A stretch of DNA of 64,000 bases from Lytechinus pictus (GCF_037042905.1 NC_087245.1:7703501-7767500); one strand, 5' to 3'. Counted from the first letter of the stretch, positions 47,515 through 60,681 are shown. Notes: generated from the sequence alone by a model not told the origin. Made by a program: numbers and translations.

Positions 47515-50500
47515 ATGGCCACACCGGCAACTTCGTTTTTTGGTCGTCAAGTGGACTTGAATCCCGTAAGAGACAGTGGGATGGATGCACATGGCCACAC
47601 ATTTGTGAAAAAGACTTTTCATAAGCCAACATTTTGTCACCATTGTACGGATATGTTGTGGGGATTCATTGGACAGGGTTACATATGCGAAGGTACGTAC
47701 GTATACAGTATGTATACTATTGGTTGATTTACACTGCTGTATGTAGTATATATATGTCCTTACTATTCTGGTTTAGTTTAGGTGAAATCATTGTAAAAAA
47801 AAAGTTAGAGCTACGTGACTGCCTGAATCTATATATGATTCTGTTTTTTTAATGATATATAACAATTAACATTGCAATAAAGTTTGAGAGGATATAAATT
47901 CAATTTTCATAAATTTGTAATTGTACACAGATGTCGAGTCTACACTGTGTAGCTACAATTAATTGACTATAAATCGCAACCTAAATTAAATGTGATAAGA
48001 TCAGTTGCACTGTCAACGAGTAACATCGTTGGTGTGTGTAATATTGCCCTACATGTTCACATGCAGTTGATATTAAATTTTAATATTAGAATACATATAT
48101 CATACATATTATACTTGTGCTTTGTGGAAGAAGATTGAGCTTGGACAAAAGCTAGACCTGGAAACTTTGCTGCAGCTTTCTACATTTTTCCAGTACATCC
48201 AGTAATAGGGTGATATAATTTGTGTGATTATACTCTACGTCTATGACTGAGGAGTGTGGGAGGGGATATAGGTTTTCACAGGACGATCTCGGTTGGAACT
48301 TCAGAGTAAATTTGTTTTGTCAAAGAGTAATTTCTGATTGGAACAGACTGCCTAGAAGTAGTGGAAGCCAAATCAGTGGAAGGTTTAATCATCTGTTGGA
48401 CAAGTTTTGGAAGATTTAAAACCTCCATTTCTCAATGAACATACATTTAAAGTTTCACAAGTTCAAACTGTCTAGATAATTGTCAATTACCAGAAGTAAA
48501 GACTGGAAAAACCTACAGGAGAAGTCCTTCATTTCCATACCTGATACTTGTGATGTGATGTGATGGGGCATTTGTGCATCATAACACAAACTTGTTTTTA
48601 TATTTTTTTTCCGATGAAATGTAAATATAAAGAAAATGAGTTATGTAACTACAACTACATTGTAGGCCTGTATTGAGTCAGGATAACCTGGTACATGTAT
48701 GTATGTGATGAGTCAATACCGAGAAATACAGTTGATTATTTTAGGTTGTTTAAAGAACTAGGCCTATCTCTTTACATTATGTATCAAGACACTTGTCAGT
48801 GTGATTGGGCCTGTAGGTAAATAAACAGGGAAGAAAATAGACTGTCCATATTTGCTCAGATATAGGCCTACTGTGTACAAGGTTGTAATTGCACTCAGCA
48901 ACTTCCAAATCCAAATTGATGCTGGACCTGTAACATAATTGTTTATGTAGAATGGCAAATAGTTATGAAAGAACCACTCTGATTGGTCCCTGGTCGGTGC
49001 TTTGAAAAAAGTCCACATATACAGTGATGATCTTGCGTCTTGTGTCCCAGAAAACATGGAAATGTACAGGTAATTCAGTGTATTTTTTTTGCTATCATGA
49101 TCATACCGGTAATCATAATTTGCTTCATGTATATACATTACTGGGAAGATATTCCTCTCTTTTCATGACTGAGTTAGAACAATAGAAAGTGATCAATGCA
49201 ACCAAAGTTTCATTTGCACAAGCAAATTCTGATTTTGAGTGTTCTTTTTCTGGCTTTTGCTGCTATCTATTCGTAAACAAAGTTCACAATGTAAACGTAA
49301 TACTTTTTTTGTTAGGTATGAGACTTTAAGTGTAAGTTATGCATGGTCAAGAAAAAGTTGCATGAAAACATGCTAAAATGTCAAGTTCATCCCAGAAAAA
49401 TGTTGCTTTGAATAACTATAACAATCAAACAAACCTGTACCTATTTGAAAACACTGAAAATTTCATCAAAATTGGATGTAAAATAAGAAAGTTTATATGA
49501 CATTTTCAAATTTTGCTTATTTTTCACAGCACAACACAGTGATAAGAGAGTCAAATTATGTCCCTACGTGTAACTCACTATTTCTTTTGCTTTTTTATTA
49601 TTTGAATTATAATACAATATTTCTATTCTTTTTTTATAGATTTGACAATAAGGACCAACTTGACCCAACCACAAAAGTAATTTTACATGTTCTGGGAGCA
49701 ATAAAACTTATTTTTACATGACAGAGAAAAAAAAGAGAAAAAAGTTCAAAACAGAAAGAGAAGGGGGTTGGAAGTCTTATCAATTTAGAAAAAATACTGT
49801 TACTCAGTTAGTACATTATAAGGGAAAGATGTCTTTATAACAGTGCATTGAGTAATAATAGTAAACAATACCAACTTTGTCTGTGTGTGAATTGAGAAAG
49901 AACCAAAACTACAAAATGATACTTATTATATTATGCTGTCAATGTACATGTATCTGTAAGCAAGGCGAAATGAGGTCAATATGTTAATCAATTCTAAATT
50001 GTGCTGGACCTGTACAAAGGGCTTGTATTCAGGTCAATGTTAAAGTTTTATATGTGCAAGACTTTCTTATGGCACATAACTCTGCAACCGTTAGTCACTT
50101 TTCAACCAAGCTTGGAAGGTAGATGTACCTAGGATACCTGCATATTATGCTCCAGTCGGAGGTCACATGGTAAGGTCAAAGGTCATTTTCAGGTGAACGT
50201 TAATAGTTTGTGCAAGACTCTCTTATGACACATAACTCCACAACCGTAAGTCACTTTCCAACCAAACTTGGAAGGTACAGTAGATGTACATGTACAGGGG
50301 ACCTGCATGTTATGCTCCAGTCAGAGGTCACATGGTAAGGTCAGAGGTCATTTTCAAGTCAACATAAAAGTTTACGTGCAAGATTATTACACATACAGTA
50401 ACTCCGCAACCGTAATTAATTTTTCACCCAAACTTGAGTTGTAGATGTACTTAGGAGACCTGCATATCATGGCGCAGTCAGAGGTCCCATGGTATACAGG

Positions 50501-53500
50501 TCAAAGGTCATTTTGAGGTCATTGTTATGACATAACGCTGCAACCATAAGTCACTTTTGAACCAAACTTAGGTTGTACAGTATGTAGCTGTACTTGGGAG
50601 ACCTGCATGTTATTGTGTTAATAGGTCACATGGTAATTAAGGTCAAAGGTCATTTTGAGGTCAATATTAAAGTTTACATGCAAGACTCTTCTAGCTATTC
50701 CATCTCAGTTATTTTACAATGAACTGTTGATACACTTTCATAAGTGGGCGAGACACAACATCGCTTATGCCTTGCGCTACAAATCATTTTTCAGTAATAC
50801 ATTTTTAGCCTGATACTACAGTGTAGATAGATAAGAAGTAACAAATTAAAAACTTTATTTTTTTATACAATGCTGTTTCAACAAACAGTATTGTATGAAA
50901 ATTTCAACACAGTTTTTTTTATGTGAACAGGCCTTCATCTTCAGAACTATTCAGAAAATTCCTCCCTTTGACATAACTTTAAACCATAGAGCTCTATGAT
51001 TAAACAAAACTATAATTATTCATGCGAGATAGCATAGCTACCAAGCAAGATTTGCTACATGTTTTTAGAGGGAAATGACTAGGCCTTTTATGAAACTGTT
51101 TGGACATTTCAATGGAAGTTTTGTGATATTAATATTATCCTCTAAAAAATTATCACTTTGCATTCCTGTCTACAATGGAGGGTAACAAAAGAGGGAGAAA
51201 TTTATATGTTTCAGTATTGTATTTACATTTAGATTCACAGTGTTGATATTTAATGATCCTAACACAAAATTTTCTCTACTTTTTTGCAAAATTTAAAGAT
51301 GAGATTAAATCTAGCCTTTTTTTATTCATTAATTTTTTTTGTTTTGTTTAGATAATTCCTTTGGGATTTTACATGTACCATGGTGAGTTTATTATGGTGG
51401 GGCAGGGAGGGGAGGATGGTGTGGGGAAGGAGGGGACATGATTATTTTTTGTGTGTGGGATGTGTGGGTGTGTTTTTGTTGTTGTCTCGCTTGCATACAT
51501 GTACATGTAGCAGAGGGATACTACATGTATAGGCGCCCCTTTTCCAATGGCATTGGCGTCGTCAACATCAAATCTTAACCTAAGCAGGTCAAGTTTTTGA
51601 AATGACATAACTTTTAAAGTATATGGACCTAGTTTATGAAACCTGGAAATTGGGTCAATCAAGTTTTCCTGAACATATTGCCTTAGTTTCAGGTCACATG
51701 ACCAAGGTGAAAGGTCATTTAGGGTCGATCAACTTAGACCATGTTGGGGAAATCAACATCGCAATCTTAACCAAGGTTAAGTTTTTGAAATGCCATCATA
51801 ACTTAAAAAGTATATGTATAATGAAGTATTACTGAATATCCTGCCTGAATTTCAGGTCACATGACCAATGTCAAAGGTCATTTAGGGTCACAGAACTTTG
51901 GCCAAGTTGGGGGTATTTGTTGAATTATTATTATTGAACTTTCTTTGAAAGTTTATTGATATAATTATAAAATGTGGACATACATGTAAGGGTAATTAAG
52001 TATCACTGACAAGTCTTAGGTCACATGATCAAGGTCAAATGTCATTAAGGGTCAATGAAAATAGTATTGTATTATTATATGAATGGTGTTTTTTCATTTT
52101 GTGAATTATTATTTTAGTTTTCAAAGTCAGCACTGCTGCTATATTCAAAATCGCGTAATGCAGGCGAGAATACCAGAGGCACTCCAATTGTTTTTATTTC
52201 TTTATTGTCTCTCTCATATTTCAAAATTTCTTCCAGTGAAAATTTTGGAAAAATGAATGGATCAATTGAATTAATTTAATATGAATTTATATGTTTATGA
52301 CTCATTTTACTGGTACCTTGATCTATCTATGAAGTTATGAAGTTATTATAATATGATGTATTATGTAGAAATTATGGCATTTATGAAGTCAGTTTATGTT
52401 TGTTTGGGTAAGAGTGGTAATAAGCATTTTCCAGGTCTTAAAGGCTTAAGCATTCAAGATATTGTTTCCTCAATATTTGGTAATATTGGAGGGGTTCTCA
52501 AGAAATATTTCAAACAGAATTGTTTGAACAGAAAAGTCAATTTGGTAGGTGATCAAAATGCGTACTAAGCAATTGACTACCACCAAAAGTGATAGCTGAG
52601 ATGTGTATAACATGCTCATATCATCTTGACAGGGTGTGTACTAGTTTACATCACACTAATTCTTCTTTATTGCAATAATTATCATCAAATGTCCTATTAC
52701 GGTACTCTTGTAAAATACAGATATTCACACTTGAGGAATAATTTTTGGTGTTGTTTGTTATGTTATGTTATGTTTTTTGATGAATTTTTTCCCCTTGTAT
52801 TTCAGCGCTTTACTTTGTTAAATTGGTTAAAAATTACATAGGTAGGTAAGGGCACAACTGGTCTTCGGGTAGCCATTTTCCCGGGAGTAACTAGTGTTGG
52901 TATACATGTTGGGTTTGCTGCTGAGTGCACATGGCGTCTAGAAATGGTAATGTTTAGCATGAAACGTGTGACCCCACTGAGAGCAAGCCCATGGCAAGAC
53001 CAATACCTAAAGTGGGTTCTGGAAAACATTGTACATGTAGGGGAATGCTAGCAAACTGATCTTCAAAACAGGTTTTAAAACTGGTTTAAGGGAAACCAGT
53101 TCAAGAAAGTAGGAGATTGAAACGCGATCTGAAAAATCACAAAAAACTTGGGATTCACAGGGTACAGATTTCTTAGCGTATTTTTATGGTCTGAATAGCA
53201 AGTATGATATTCTGGTTTAAGAAGTGGAGTGATAATTTTGCAATCTTCTTATAGAGTTAAAATAAACACCACCAAATTTAGCAAAGATGAAAGTAAAGTG
53301 AGTCAGGTAAGATGCGAATCCTTGAAATACCAGATCCAAAGGATCAACATACAAATTGGAAATTTATCAAGAGCCAAGGACCTTATTGCTACATGTATAC
53401 TGTACATTAGCAACATATCTACTTAAAATGAAATGTATTTTACACATGTTTCTATGTGTGGACTTCATTAATTTTGTGTTTTGAGGATCTTCGATAGTTT

Positions 53501-56500
53501 GATTCTTGCTGTGTGTGAGTGGATGATAAGTACAGAAATTTATTGAAAAGAAGAGAAGATTTTTTTTTTAGAAATAAAAGAAGGTTGTGTCTTTACTGTA
53601 CAAGTTCAAATAACTGTTAAAGTACTACATGCCATATGGAAAATCTCAATTTATATATTTGATTTTCATAATTCTACTTCAAGGTTCTACCAATAATCCA
53701 AATCCAGACAGAACTGATTTCCAATTTACTGAAATAATATTCCTTACCATAATGCATAAAGACACCTACATGTACATCTACATGTAGTATGGGTAACTTT
53801 CTTCCCTGATTTTCTTGAAAAATATTTTTTCAGGTACATGTATTAGCAGTTACATGGCACTTCTCCATTGTAACATACATGTATAAAACATCCCCAACAC
53901 CCACAAACACGCACACACATCCACTCATGTACATGAAGGCCTTCAACCTTTTAATAAAGAATGCAATTATGACAGCTTAATTTTTATGTAATTTAATCTA
54001 AACTATTTTCTTACTTTCTTATGCTCTAGATGTATGTTTGTGTTCATGTTCTATACTCATGCTACTGTATTATGTTACCAGCACCACAAAACCCACAAAA
54101 AGTGTGATCTGTATTATTTTTAATTGGAGCAAATTGAGAGTACATGTATTTTGGTCAGAATGTTCAAATTATAAAAAAAATGGATACATGTGTGCCAATC
54201 AAATGTAAAGTGTAGTTTTTGAGTTTTTATATTAGAACTATTTTTGTCTTTTTTAGTTAATTGTAGGTCATATTTTGTTTTCACGAAAACCTGAATATTC
54301 ATCTAAACCCCTATAAATTTGTTCTAACATTGGTACTTGTTCAAACTAATGGACAGAATGTACGTAATTATATGGTTTGTGAACTTTGGGGTCAATCTGA
54401 TAATTCCTTCTATTGAAATTCTATTGATTTTTGTCTCACCTGCATAGCAGAGTGAGACTATAGGCGCCGCTTTTCCGACGGCGACGGCGACGGCGGCGGC
54501 GGCGGCGGCGTCAACACCAAATCTTAACCTGAGGTTAAGTTTTTGAAATGACAGCATAACTTAGAAAGTATATGGACCTAGTTCATGAAACTTGGCCATA
54601 AGGTTAATCAAGTATTACTGAACATCCTGCCTGAGTTTCATGTCACATGACCAAGGTCAAAGGTCATTTAGGGTCAATGAACTTAGACCATGTTGGGGGA
54701 ATCAACATCAAAATCTTAACCTAAGGTTAAGTTTTTGAAATGTCATCATTACTTAGAAAATATATGGACCTAGTTCATGAAACTTATACATAAGGTTAAT
54801 CAAGTATCACTGAACATCCTGCATGAGTTTCACATCACATGACCAAGGTCAAAGGTCATTTAGGGTCAATGAACTTTGGCCGAATTGGGGGTATCTGTTG
54901 AATTACCATCATAACTTTGAACGTTTATGGATCTGATTCATGAAACTTGGACATAATAGTAATCAAGTATTACTGAACATCCTGTGCAAGTTTCAGGTCA
55001 CATGATCAAGGTCAAAGGTCATTTAGGGTCAATGAACTTTGGCCAAATTGGGGTATTTGTTGAATTACAGCCATAAATTTGAAAGTGTGTTGGTCTAGTT
55101 CATAAAACTTGGACATAATAGTAATCAAGTATCACTGAACATCCTGTGCGAGTTTCAGGTCACATGATCAAGGTCAAAGGTCATGTAAGGTCAAAGAACT
55201 TTGGCCGCGTTGGGGGTATTTGTTGAATTGCCATCATATCTCTATAAGAGTATTGGTCTAGTTCATAAAACGTGGAAATAAGAGTAACCAAGTATCACTG
55301 AACATCTTGTGCAAGTTATAGTAGTTTTCAAAATCAGCACTGCTGCTATATTGAATCGCGTGATGCAGGTGAGACGGCCAGAGGCATTCCACTTGTTAAT
55401 TTTCCTTTTGTCTACAAATTTAATGGAAGAGTAGGCCTAAGTGCTCTTCAATAGACTACATGTAGTAATTCCCCCTTTTGTCATTCTCATGAACATTCTC
55501 CTCTTTCTTGAGTGGGTTAGGATAAGGATCAATTATTGTTATATATCATTATAAAGCTTAGAATCAATCTCCTATTTCAGAAGGGCTATTTAAAGGACAA
55601 GTCCACCCCAACAAAAAGTTGATTTGAATAAAAAGAGAACAATCCAACAAACATAACACTGAAAATTTAATAAAAATCGGATGTAAAATAAGAAAGTTAT
55701 GACATTTTAAAGTTTTGCTTAATTTCACAAAACAGTTATAACTGTATGTACATCCTGTTGGGTATGCAAATGAGGAGACTGATGACATCATCCACTCACT
55801 ATTTCTTTTGTATTTTATTATATAAAATAGGGATTATCCTATTTTTCTCCTCCTTGTCAAGTGATACAACGATCAATTCCTCCCTGAACATGTGGAATGG
55901 GCATTGTTTAATACTATATGATTCAGTCAAGTTGGTCCTTATTCTCAAATCTATAAAAAATGAAATATTGTATAATTCAAACAATAAAAAACAAAAGAAA
56001 TAGTGAGTGAGGGACATCATCGACTGTCTCATTTGAGTTGTGCATATCACTGTTTTGTGAAAAATAAGCAAAACTTTAAAATGTCATAACTTTCTTATTT
56101 TACATCAGATTTTGATGAAATTTTCAGCATTTTGCTAGTTTGATTTTTGTCTATTTATTCAAATCAACATTTTTGTGGGGTGGACTTGACCTTTAAAGGA
56201 GAATGAAACCCTTGAAACCAGCTGAATCCATATCAAAGAGAAAAATCAAAGAAACATATTGTTGAAAGTTTGAGGAAGATTGAATGAATAGTAAGAAAGT
56301 TATGAGCATTTGAATATTGAGATCACTAATGCCATGTAGTTCCTCCAATTGGCAATGCGACCAAGATCTGTGATGTCACACACGTACAACTCCCTCATTA
56401 CTTTAGTACTTATTTCACTTATATTCTCGCTTTTATAGAGTCTTATCACAAGGTGAGGTGTTCTCTTTATGAGAGGACAAGTACAGAGGTTTCACAACAT

Positions 56501-59500
56501 CATATCATTAATGAATCGTTTGTCATATGATTAGAATGAGCAAAAAGAGATGTTTTGGGGTATATTTTCAGTGTCCAAAAGGGGAGAGTTGTTCATCTGT
56601 GACATCATAGAACTTGGTCGCATTGCCAATGGGAGGATCTCCATAGCATTAGTGATCTCGGCATTCAAATGCTCATAACTCTTCTATTGCTAGTCCTATT
56701 TTACTCCAACTTTTGTTGATCTTATTCTTTGATTTTTCTGCTTTCACAAAAGCTAACTTGCTCCAATAGTTTCATTCTCCTTTAACTAACATTTCATTCC
56801 TGATGACTTTAAGTGAGTTTTGTGGTGCCTGGTCACATATGTATTTTTTCATGTATGGTTGAAATTGAAATAGAAGTTTTGAGGAATAGAATTTGGAGAA
56901 AAGTAAACTCGACTGAATAAAAATGGATAATGAAACAACAAATTTGGTTGGGTTTACCCCCACCTTATTGACAAGATGAAGCTGCTTTGGTTTTCATTGG
57001 TAAACTCTCGACCTGTTAAGAATCAAATTTAAACATTGTATGATTCATTTCTTTCATTCTGAATTTACAAACAGAGTGGTAAGGGACCTAGATATTAACA
57101 ACATGAGAGTCATTAACTCAAGCCCACATCTAGATAATAAAAATCACAATGTCTGCCCTGCTTTTTTTTATTGTAATGAAATTATGAATATTGGGTTCAT
57201 AAAAATGAGGTTTCATGCTGGTAGTTTTATTAGTTGGATGATGATAACTGACAGAAATTGAGAAGTTGTTGAATATTTGTAGAATGAAGTTAGTGCACAT
57301 GATGTACATCTGTAAAGAAAAAAAAATCTTATTTTTTGTGAATTTTATAAATAAGAACTCAGATTTGAATGGAGGATAAAATCAAACTCTGACAATTTAA
57401 AATTGAGTGCAATACAGTACTGGTCATACATCATATTTCTCTTTATCATCCTTTATATATTCTTGTGGACATGGCCACACGTACATGTTTCGTGTCCAGT
57501 TTGGGTAAGATAGCATACAATAAATGAATCAAGGTTGGCTAGTTACACTATGGTTAGTTTGTCCTGGCTGAAATTATTGATAAAGGAAAAAAAGCATAAA
57601 TACAAATCATCCCTTTTTTATGTCATGAAAAGCAGATGAAAATTATAAATTTTCAAAGTATTGCATTATTTGAGTTAAAATGCATTATTTAAGTGAAATA
57701 GTCTTACATATATTAGTTGAAAATATTGTTTTATGAATATCTGCAAAATTCACATTTTCGATGCATTATTTTTGTTGTGAATTTAGTGATTTTGTGCTTT
57801 TTAGCTTACAACTTTAATCATAGCCAATGTGAATGAATGTCCTTGACCCAAACTTCCTGTATGATTTAAATCAGAACACCTTTTCCCCATAGTTTATTTC
57901 ATGCTCTACACTTATTTCTTTTGGCATGTTCAATTGGTTGATCTGAAAGTAAAAAAGAAATGCATTCTGATTTTCCACTTTTTTCTCACCTATACAAGTC
58001 TATTTTGCTTCAATCATATTTTTCCTACAAAATAATGTCAGAAGATTTGATGAAAAGTGCATTTCCCGAAATATCCAAATTAAATTCAACCTAATTTCAT
58101 TAATTTTGCCTTGCTTGACCCCTGACCTTTTGATAGCAGCGATGGATGGGCATGTATGATTAGGTCTACTCTCTCTCTCTTTCTAGGAGACAGCTTCAGT
58201 ATTATGCATAGTTTATTAGAATGTAGTCATGCCTCTGAACTATAGAGCATGGTCCAGAATGAAAATTACTCTGGGAAAGGTCACTGCTGAAATTAGAAGA
58301 AAGGGAAAAGATAGAGGATATTATAAATCTTATTGGAATTACCTTTTTCTACTTGTGCAATGTATACGTTGGCTATTCCAACTACATAGGGGAGGGGGGT
58401 AGGGTTTTCAGTGAATATGATGTATGAAGACTGAGATGTTTCCATTGTCTTGCTTACATGTGCACATGTAGCTTTATAGAATTTCTAGACATTACCAGTA
58501 CTGAATGAAATGATAAAACATCTTCAGTACATGTCTCATATTTATTTGAGATGCTTAGTACATATTTTTAGTTTTACATGAATTGACATGCACATGTAGG
58601 CCTACATGTACATGTACAGTAGTTGAGATAATCCAGATTCATGTATTAAACACCCATTTCACAAGATGACAAATTTCAGTGATCTTTGAGACTGCTGTAA
58701 GACCTTGCCAGTTTTTGGTCTTTCAGAAGTCCTTCAAATGTCTCTCCCTCTGTGGAATGGGGGCCTTACTCTTAGTCAACAACATACAGGTACAATGTAT
58801 GTACATGTTGATTTCTAATAGCAGATGCAAGAAAGCGATATTTGAGTTGTACATTAAATATACATGTACATACATTTGAAAATCCTATGCAGTGTATTAT
58901 CGATTGAAATTGCTAGGGAAACAACGCTTGAGCCTGTATACAGAAACAATGTAAAAGGTTGGTTCTAAGAGTGATAGCAATGATTTTAACCTTTATGTGT
59001 ACATAAACATAAAGAATATCAACTTTTTACTGAAAATGATTAAATCAATCTTATATACATGTACATACAGTATGTAATTTTAACACAGTTTATGAGGGTT
59101 ATCTTTCGCCAGTAGTTTGGCGTATACATGTAGATGGTGGGCATGGCCCACAGTCACCCCTCCCCCCCCCCCCATTTCATGACCAAGAAAAAAAGGAAAG
59201 GAAAAGGGATAAACGGTGATGTTACTTCTTAATATTACCTTTATGCCAAAAATCTGTCACAAAATTAGATTTTCATTTTTGAAAAGGTCAAAATTGTTGC
59301 TCGCTTGCTTGGGACTTTGTTTCAATAAAGTTGAACCTCTTCAAAATGGTTTTCACTAACTTCTCAAAATATCCTCCTGCTGAGCCGAGCTTTTATATTA
59401 ATAACTCAATAACTTTAGTCTGTTAAAATTCTTGATGTAATCATCTAATCCAATCTAAAATGGGACCTACAAATCATGGGAATCATCAAAAATTATAACA

Positions 59501-60681
59501 GAAAGTTGTTCATGGATGTTTAGACTTTAAAGCGATATTGGCTGTCTCTATCGAACCTGAAATTGGTTTACATGATTGGCTACGTCCTGTTACGGAATAT
59601 TGCACCCCAGTTTTTAATGGTGGGCTTACAATGAAGCATGTACAATAAGTTTAGAATAAATTAAAAAAGCTTGTAGAAACATGTTGGGCCCAAACTACAT
59701 GCACAGTACACAGATTATGCCAGTGCTTGCCTATCATGGGAAATTCCTACTCTTGAATACAGAAGGGAGAAACTCAGCCTGGATTTTGCAATGTCTTTAA
59801 CCAAATATCCAACATTTAGTGCCTGGTTACCTCCAAAAAACTTTACCACCAATCTCCGACATGCTCCTAGATATCAACAATATTACAAATGTAAAACAAA
59901 TAGATTTTGCAATAGCCCCATACCATATTTCATAGATCTCCTGAATAAAGACATGCCCAATTAATAAACCCACTACTCTTTTGAAAGCAATACCATAAAT
60001 ATGCCTACATTGTACTTGCAATAATAAACTTTTTTTAATGAATGAGGAAATCGACACTTTTATTCAATATCCATATATTTTAATGATCTTTTACAACTGG
60101 CTTATTTTCTTTTATTATTCTTAATTTACCACTTCCTCATTATCTTATGTACATTTATATTAATTTCCATTGCCTAAGTATTCTTGCCTTATTAACTATA
60201 GATACACATATTTCTCATGTCAGTTTTTACAAAGGTTACTGCTTTTTAATGTTTGAAATATGGAATGAGTCTTTTAATTGTTTGTACTTTGTATACATGA
60301 CCAATTCAGCAATTTAGCTGCAACTCATGTTTTTAATAAACCTTGAATTGAATTTTGTAAAACAATAAGAATCACAGATGCTGTTTTGGGCTAGCATTTT
60401 TTTTTTTGCCATTTACACCATTGCAGTTTAAGTTGTATCAGACAACTTTGCTAATTACATACTATGTATTCATTGCATTATGAAATGATGTTCATCTCAT
60501 GCTTACACTTATTATGCTATTGTATGTATCAAACTTAGACCAAATTTAGCATTACTAACAGTAACATCCAGGATTTGATGTTTTCTTTCTTGTTTCTGCA
60601 GTTTGTAACTTTGTGAGCCATGATCGATGCACGGAAGCAGGTATTTCACCATGTGCAACAATAGCAGCAGATAGGATAAAG
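47515..60681 (+). CDS. Diacylglycerol kinase theta-like, first two coding exons (first C1 domain)
   Basis: Diacylglycerol kinases convert diacylglycerol to phosphatidic acid. Exons 47515-47692 and 60602-60681 join in phase (GAA G|TT TGT) to give 86 residues, starting MATPATSFF at an ATG preceded by CAAG. Residues 28-77 form a complete C1 finger with the spacing H-12-C-2-C-13-C-2-C-4-H-2-C-7-C: H at HTFVKK, CHHC, CEVC, H and C of SHDRC, last C of ISPC. CEVCNFVSHDRC and SPCATIAA fit the first C1 of DGK theta better than those of protein kinase C as I remember them. The frame ends in phase 0 at AAG|GTATGA; later C1 domains and the kinase lie beyond the window. The finger is unusually close to the N terminus, as mammalian theta has a longer leader. 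Intron 1 is 12.9 kb and full of repeats. C1 identity is certain, theta identity probable. Confidence 0.85.
48241..48419 (+). pseudogene. Non-LTR retrotransposon ORF2 C-terminal remnant
   Basis: One frame reads SQDDLGWNFRVNLFCQRV, then ISDWNRLP and LLDKFWKI before TAA (48417-48419). The 'RV..WN.LP......F...LD.FW' pattern is the usual C terminus of CR1/jockey-like LINE proteins. The upstream part of the element is missing. It lies in the first intron of the C1-domain gene, in the same orientation. Confidence 0.75.
49430..49640. mobile_element. Partial AGGACAAGTCC-family MITE
   Basis: Contains the internal family block CTGAAAATTTCATCAAAATT, GATGTAAAATAAGAAAGTT and CACTATTTCTTTTG. Both termini are missing. 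Confidence 0.65.
50040..50700. repeat. Tandem repeat of about 160 bp, four units, with AGGTCA pairs
   Basis: Units run TGCAAGACT, TATGACACATAACTC.GCAACC, AAGTCACTTTTCAACCAAAC, GAGACCTGCATATTATG.T and GGTCACATGGTAAGGTCAAA. AGGTCA-N-AGGTCA occurs near 50174, 50339, 50498 and 50642. Related in theme to the GTCTCAC family but not collinear with it. Confidence 0.8.
51484..52190 (+). mobile_element. GTCTCAC-family dispersed element, copy C (diverged)
   Basis: The left end GTCTCGCTTGCAT is separated from the AGCAGAG block by an extra TACATGTACATGT. It continues through GGCGCCCCTTTTCC and four modules to CAGCACTGCTGCTATAT and a right end TAATGCAGGCGAGAA. More diverged than copies A and B. It lies in the first intron of the C1-domain gene. 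Confidence 0.78.
54433..55374 (+). mobile_element. GTCTCAC-family dispersed element, copy B (most complete)
   Basis: The ends GTCTCACCTGCAT and ATGCAGGTGAGAC (ending at 55374) are perfect 13-bp inverted repeats. The left end continues AGCAGAGTGAGAC, GGCGCCGCTTTTCCGACGG and a GGC trinucleotide run. It then has about six modules of 125-160 bp, four of which carry AAGGTCAAAGGTCA. The conserved right flank GGCCAGAGGCATTCCACTTG (55375-55394) may belong to the element. No protein is encoded. Confidence 0.85.
55594..56192. mobile_element. TTAA-flanked MITE, AGGACAAGTCC family (complete)
   Basis: The termini AGGACAAGTCCACCCC and GGGGTGGACTTGACCT are flanked by TTAA at 55590-55593 and 56193-56196. 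The interior is self-complementary: CACTCACTATTTCTTTTG against CAAAAGAAATAGTGAGTGA. The right TTAA is shared with the next element. Confidence 0.9.
56197..56781. mobile_element. TTAA-flanked palindromic MITE, AGGAGAATGAAAC family
   Basis: The termini AGGAGAATGAAAC and GTTTCATTCTCCT are perfect inverted repeats, bounded by TTAA at 56193-56196 and 56782-56785. The arms are long: GAGCATTTGAATATTGAGAT and GGCAATGCGACCAAG on the left pair with GGCATTCAAATGCTC and CTTGGTCGCATTGCC on the right. A transcript through it would form a long hairpin. Confidence 0.92.
56790..59570. other. Intron 1, no gene recognised
   Basis: AT-rich intronic DNA of the C1-domain gene. Frequent TACATGTA words occur at 58440-59075, a C run lies at 59161-59173, and short open frames have no recognisable domain. 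Confidence 0.5.
59577..60355 (+). pseudogene. Degenerate non-LTR retrotransposon 3' end
   Basis: Broken frames read WLRPVTEYCTPVFNGG, then, after stops and a shift, ACLSWEIPTLEYRREKLS and NSPIPYFIDLLNKD before TAA (59962-59964). These match the tail of LINE reverse transcriptases, where a 'IPTL..RR..L...FA' block precedes 'NSPIP...LLN'. The 3' UTR seems to run to AATAAACCTTGAATTGAATT near 60335-60354. At least two internal stops make it inactive. It lies in sense orientation about 250 bp before the second C1 exon. Confidence 0.78.

Noticed and set aside
47515-60681. Assignment of the C1 gene to protein kinase C or protein kinase D
   Set aside because: The finger spacing fits all of these, but the CNF.SH.RC and SPCATIAA wording and the finger close to the N terminus fit DGK theta better; kept as a possibility only.
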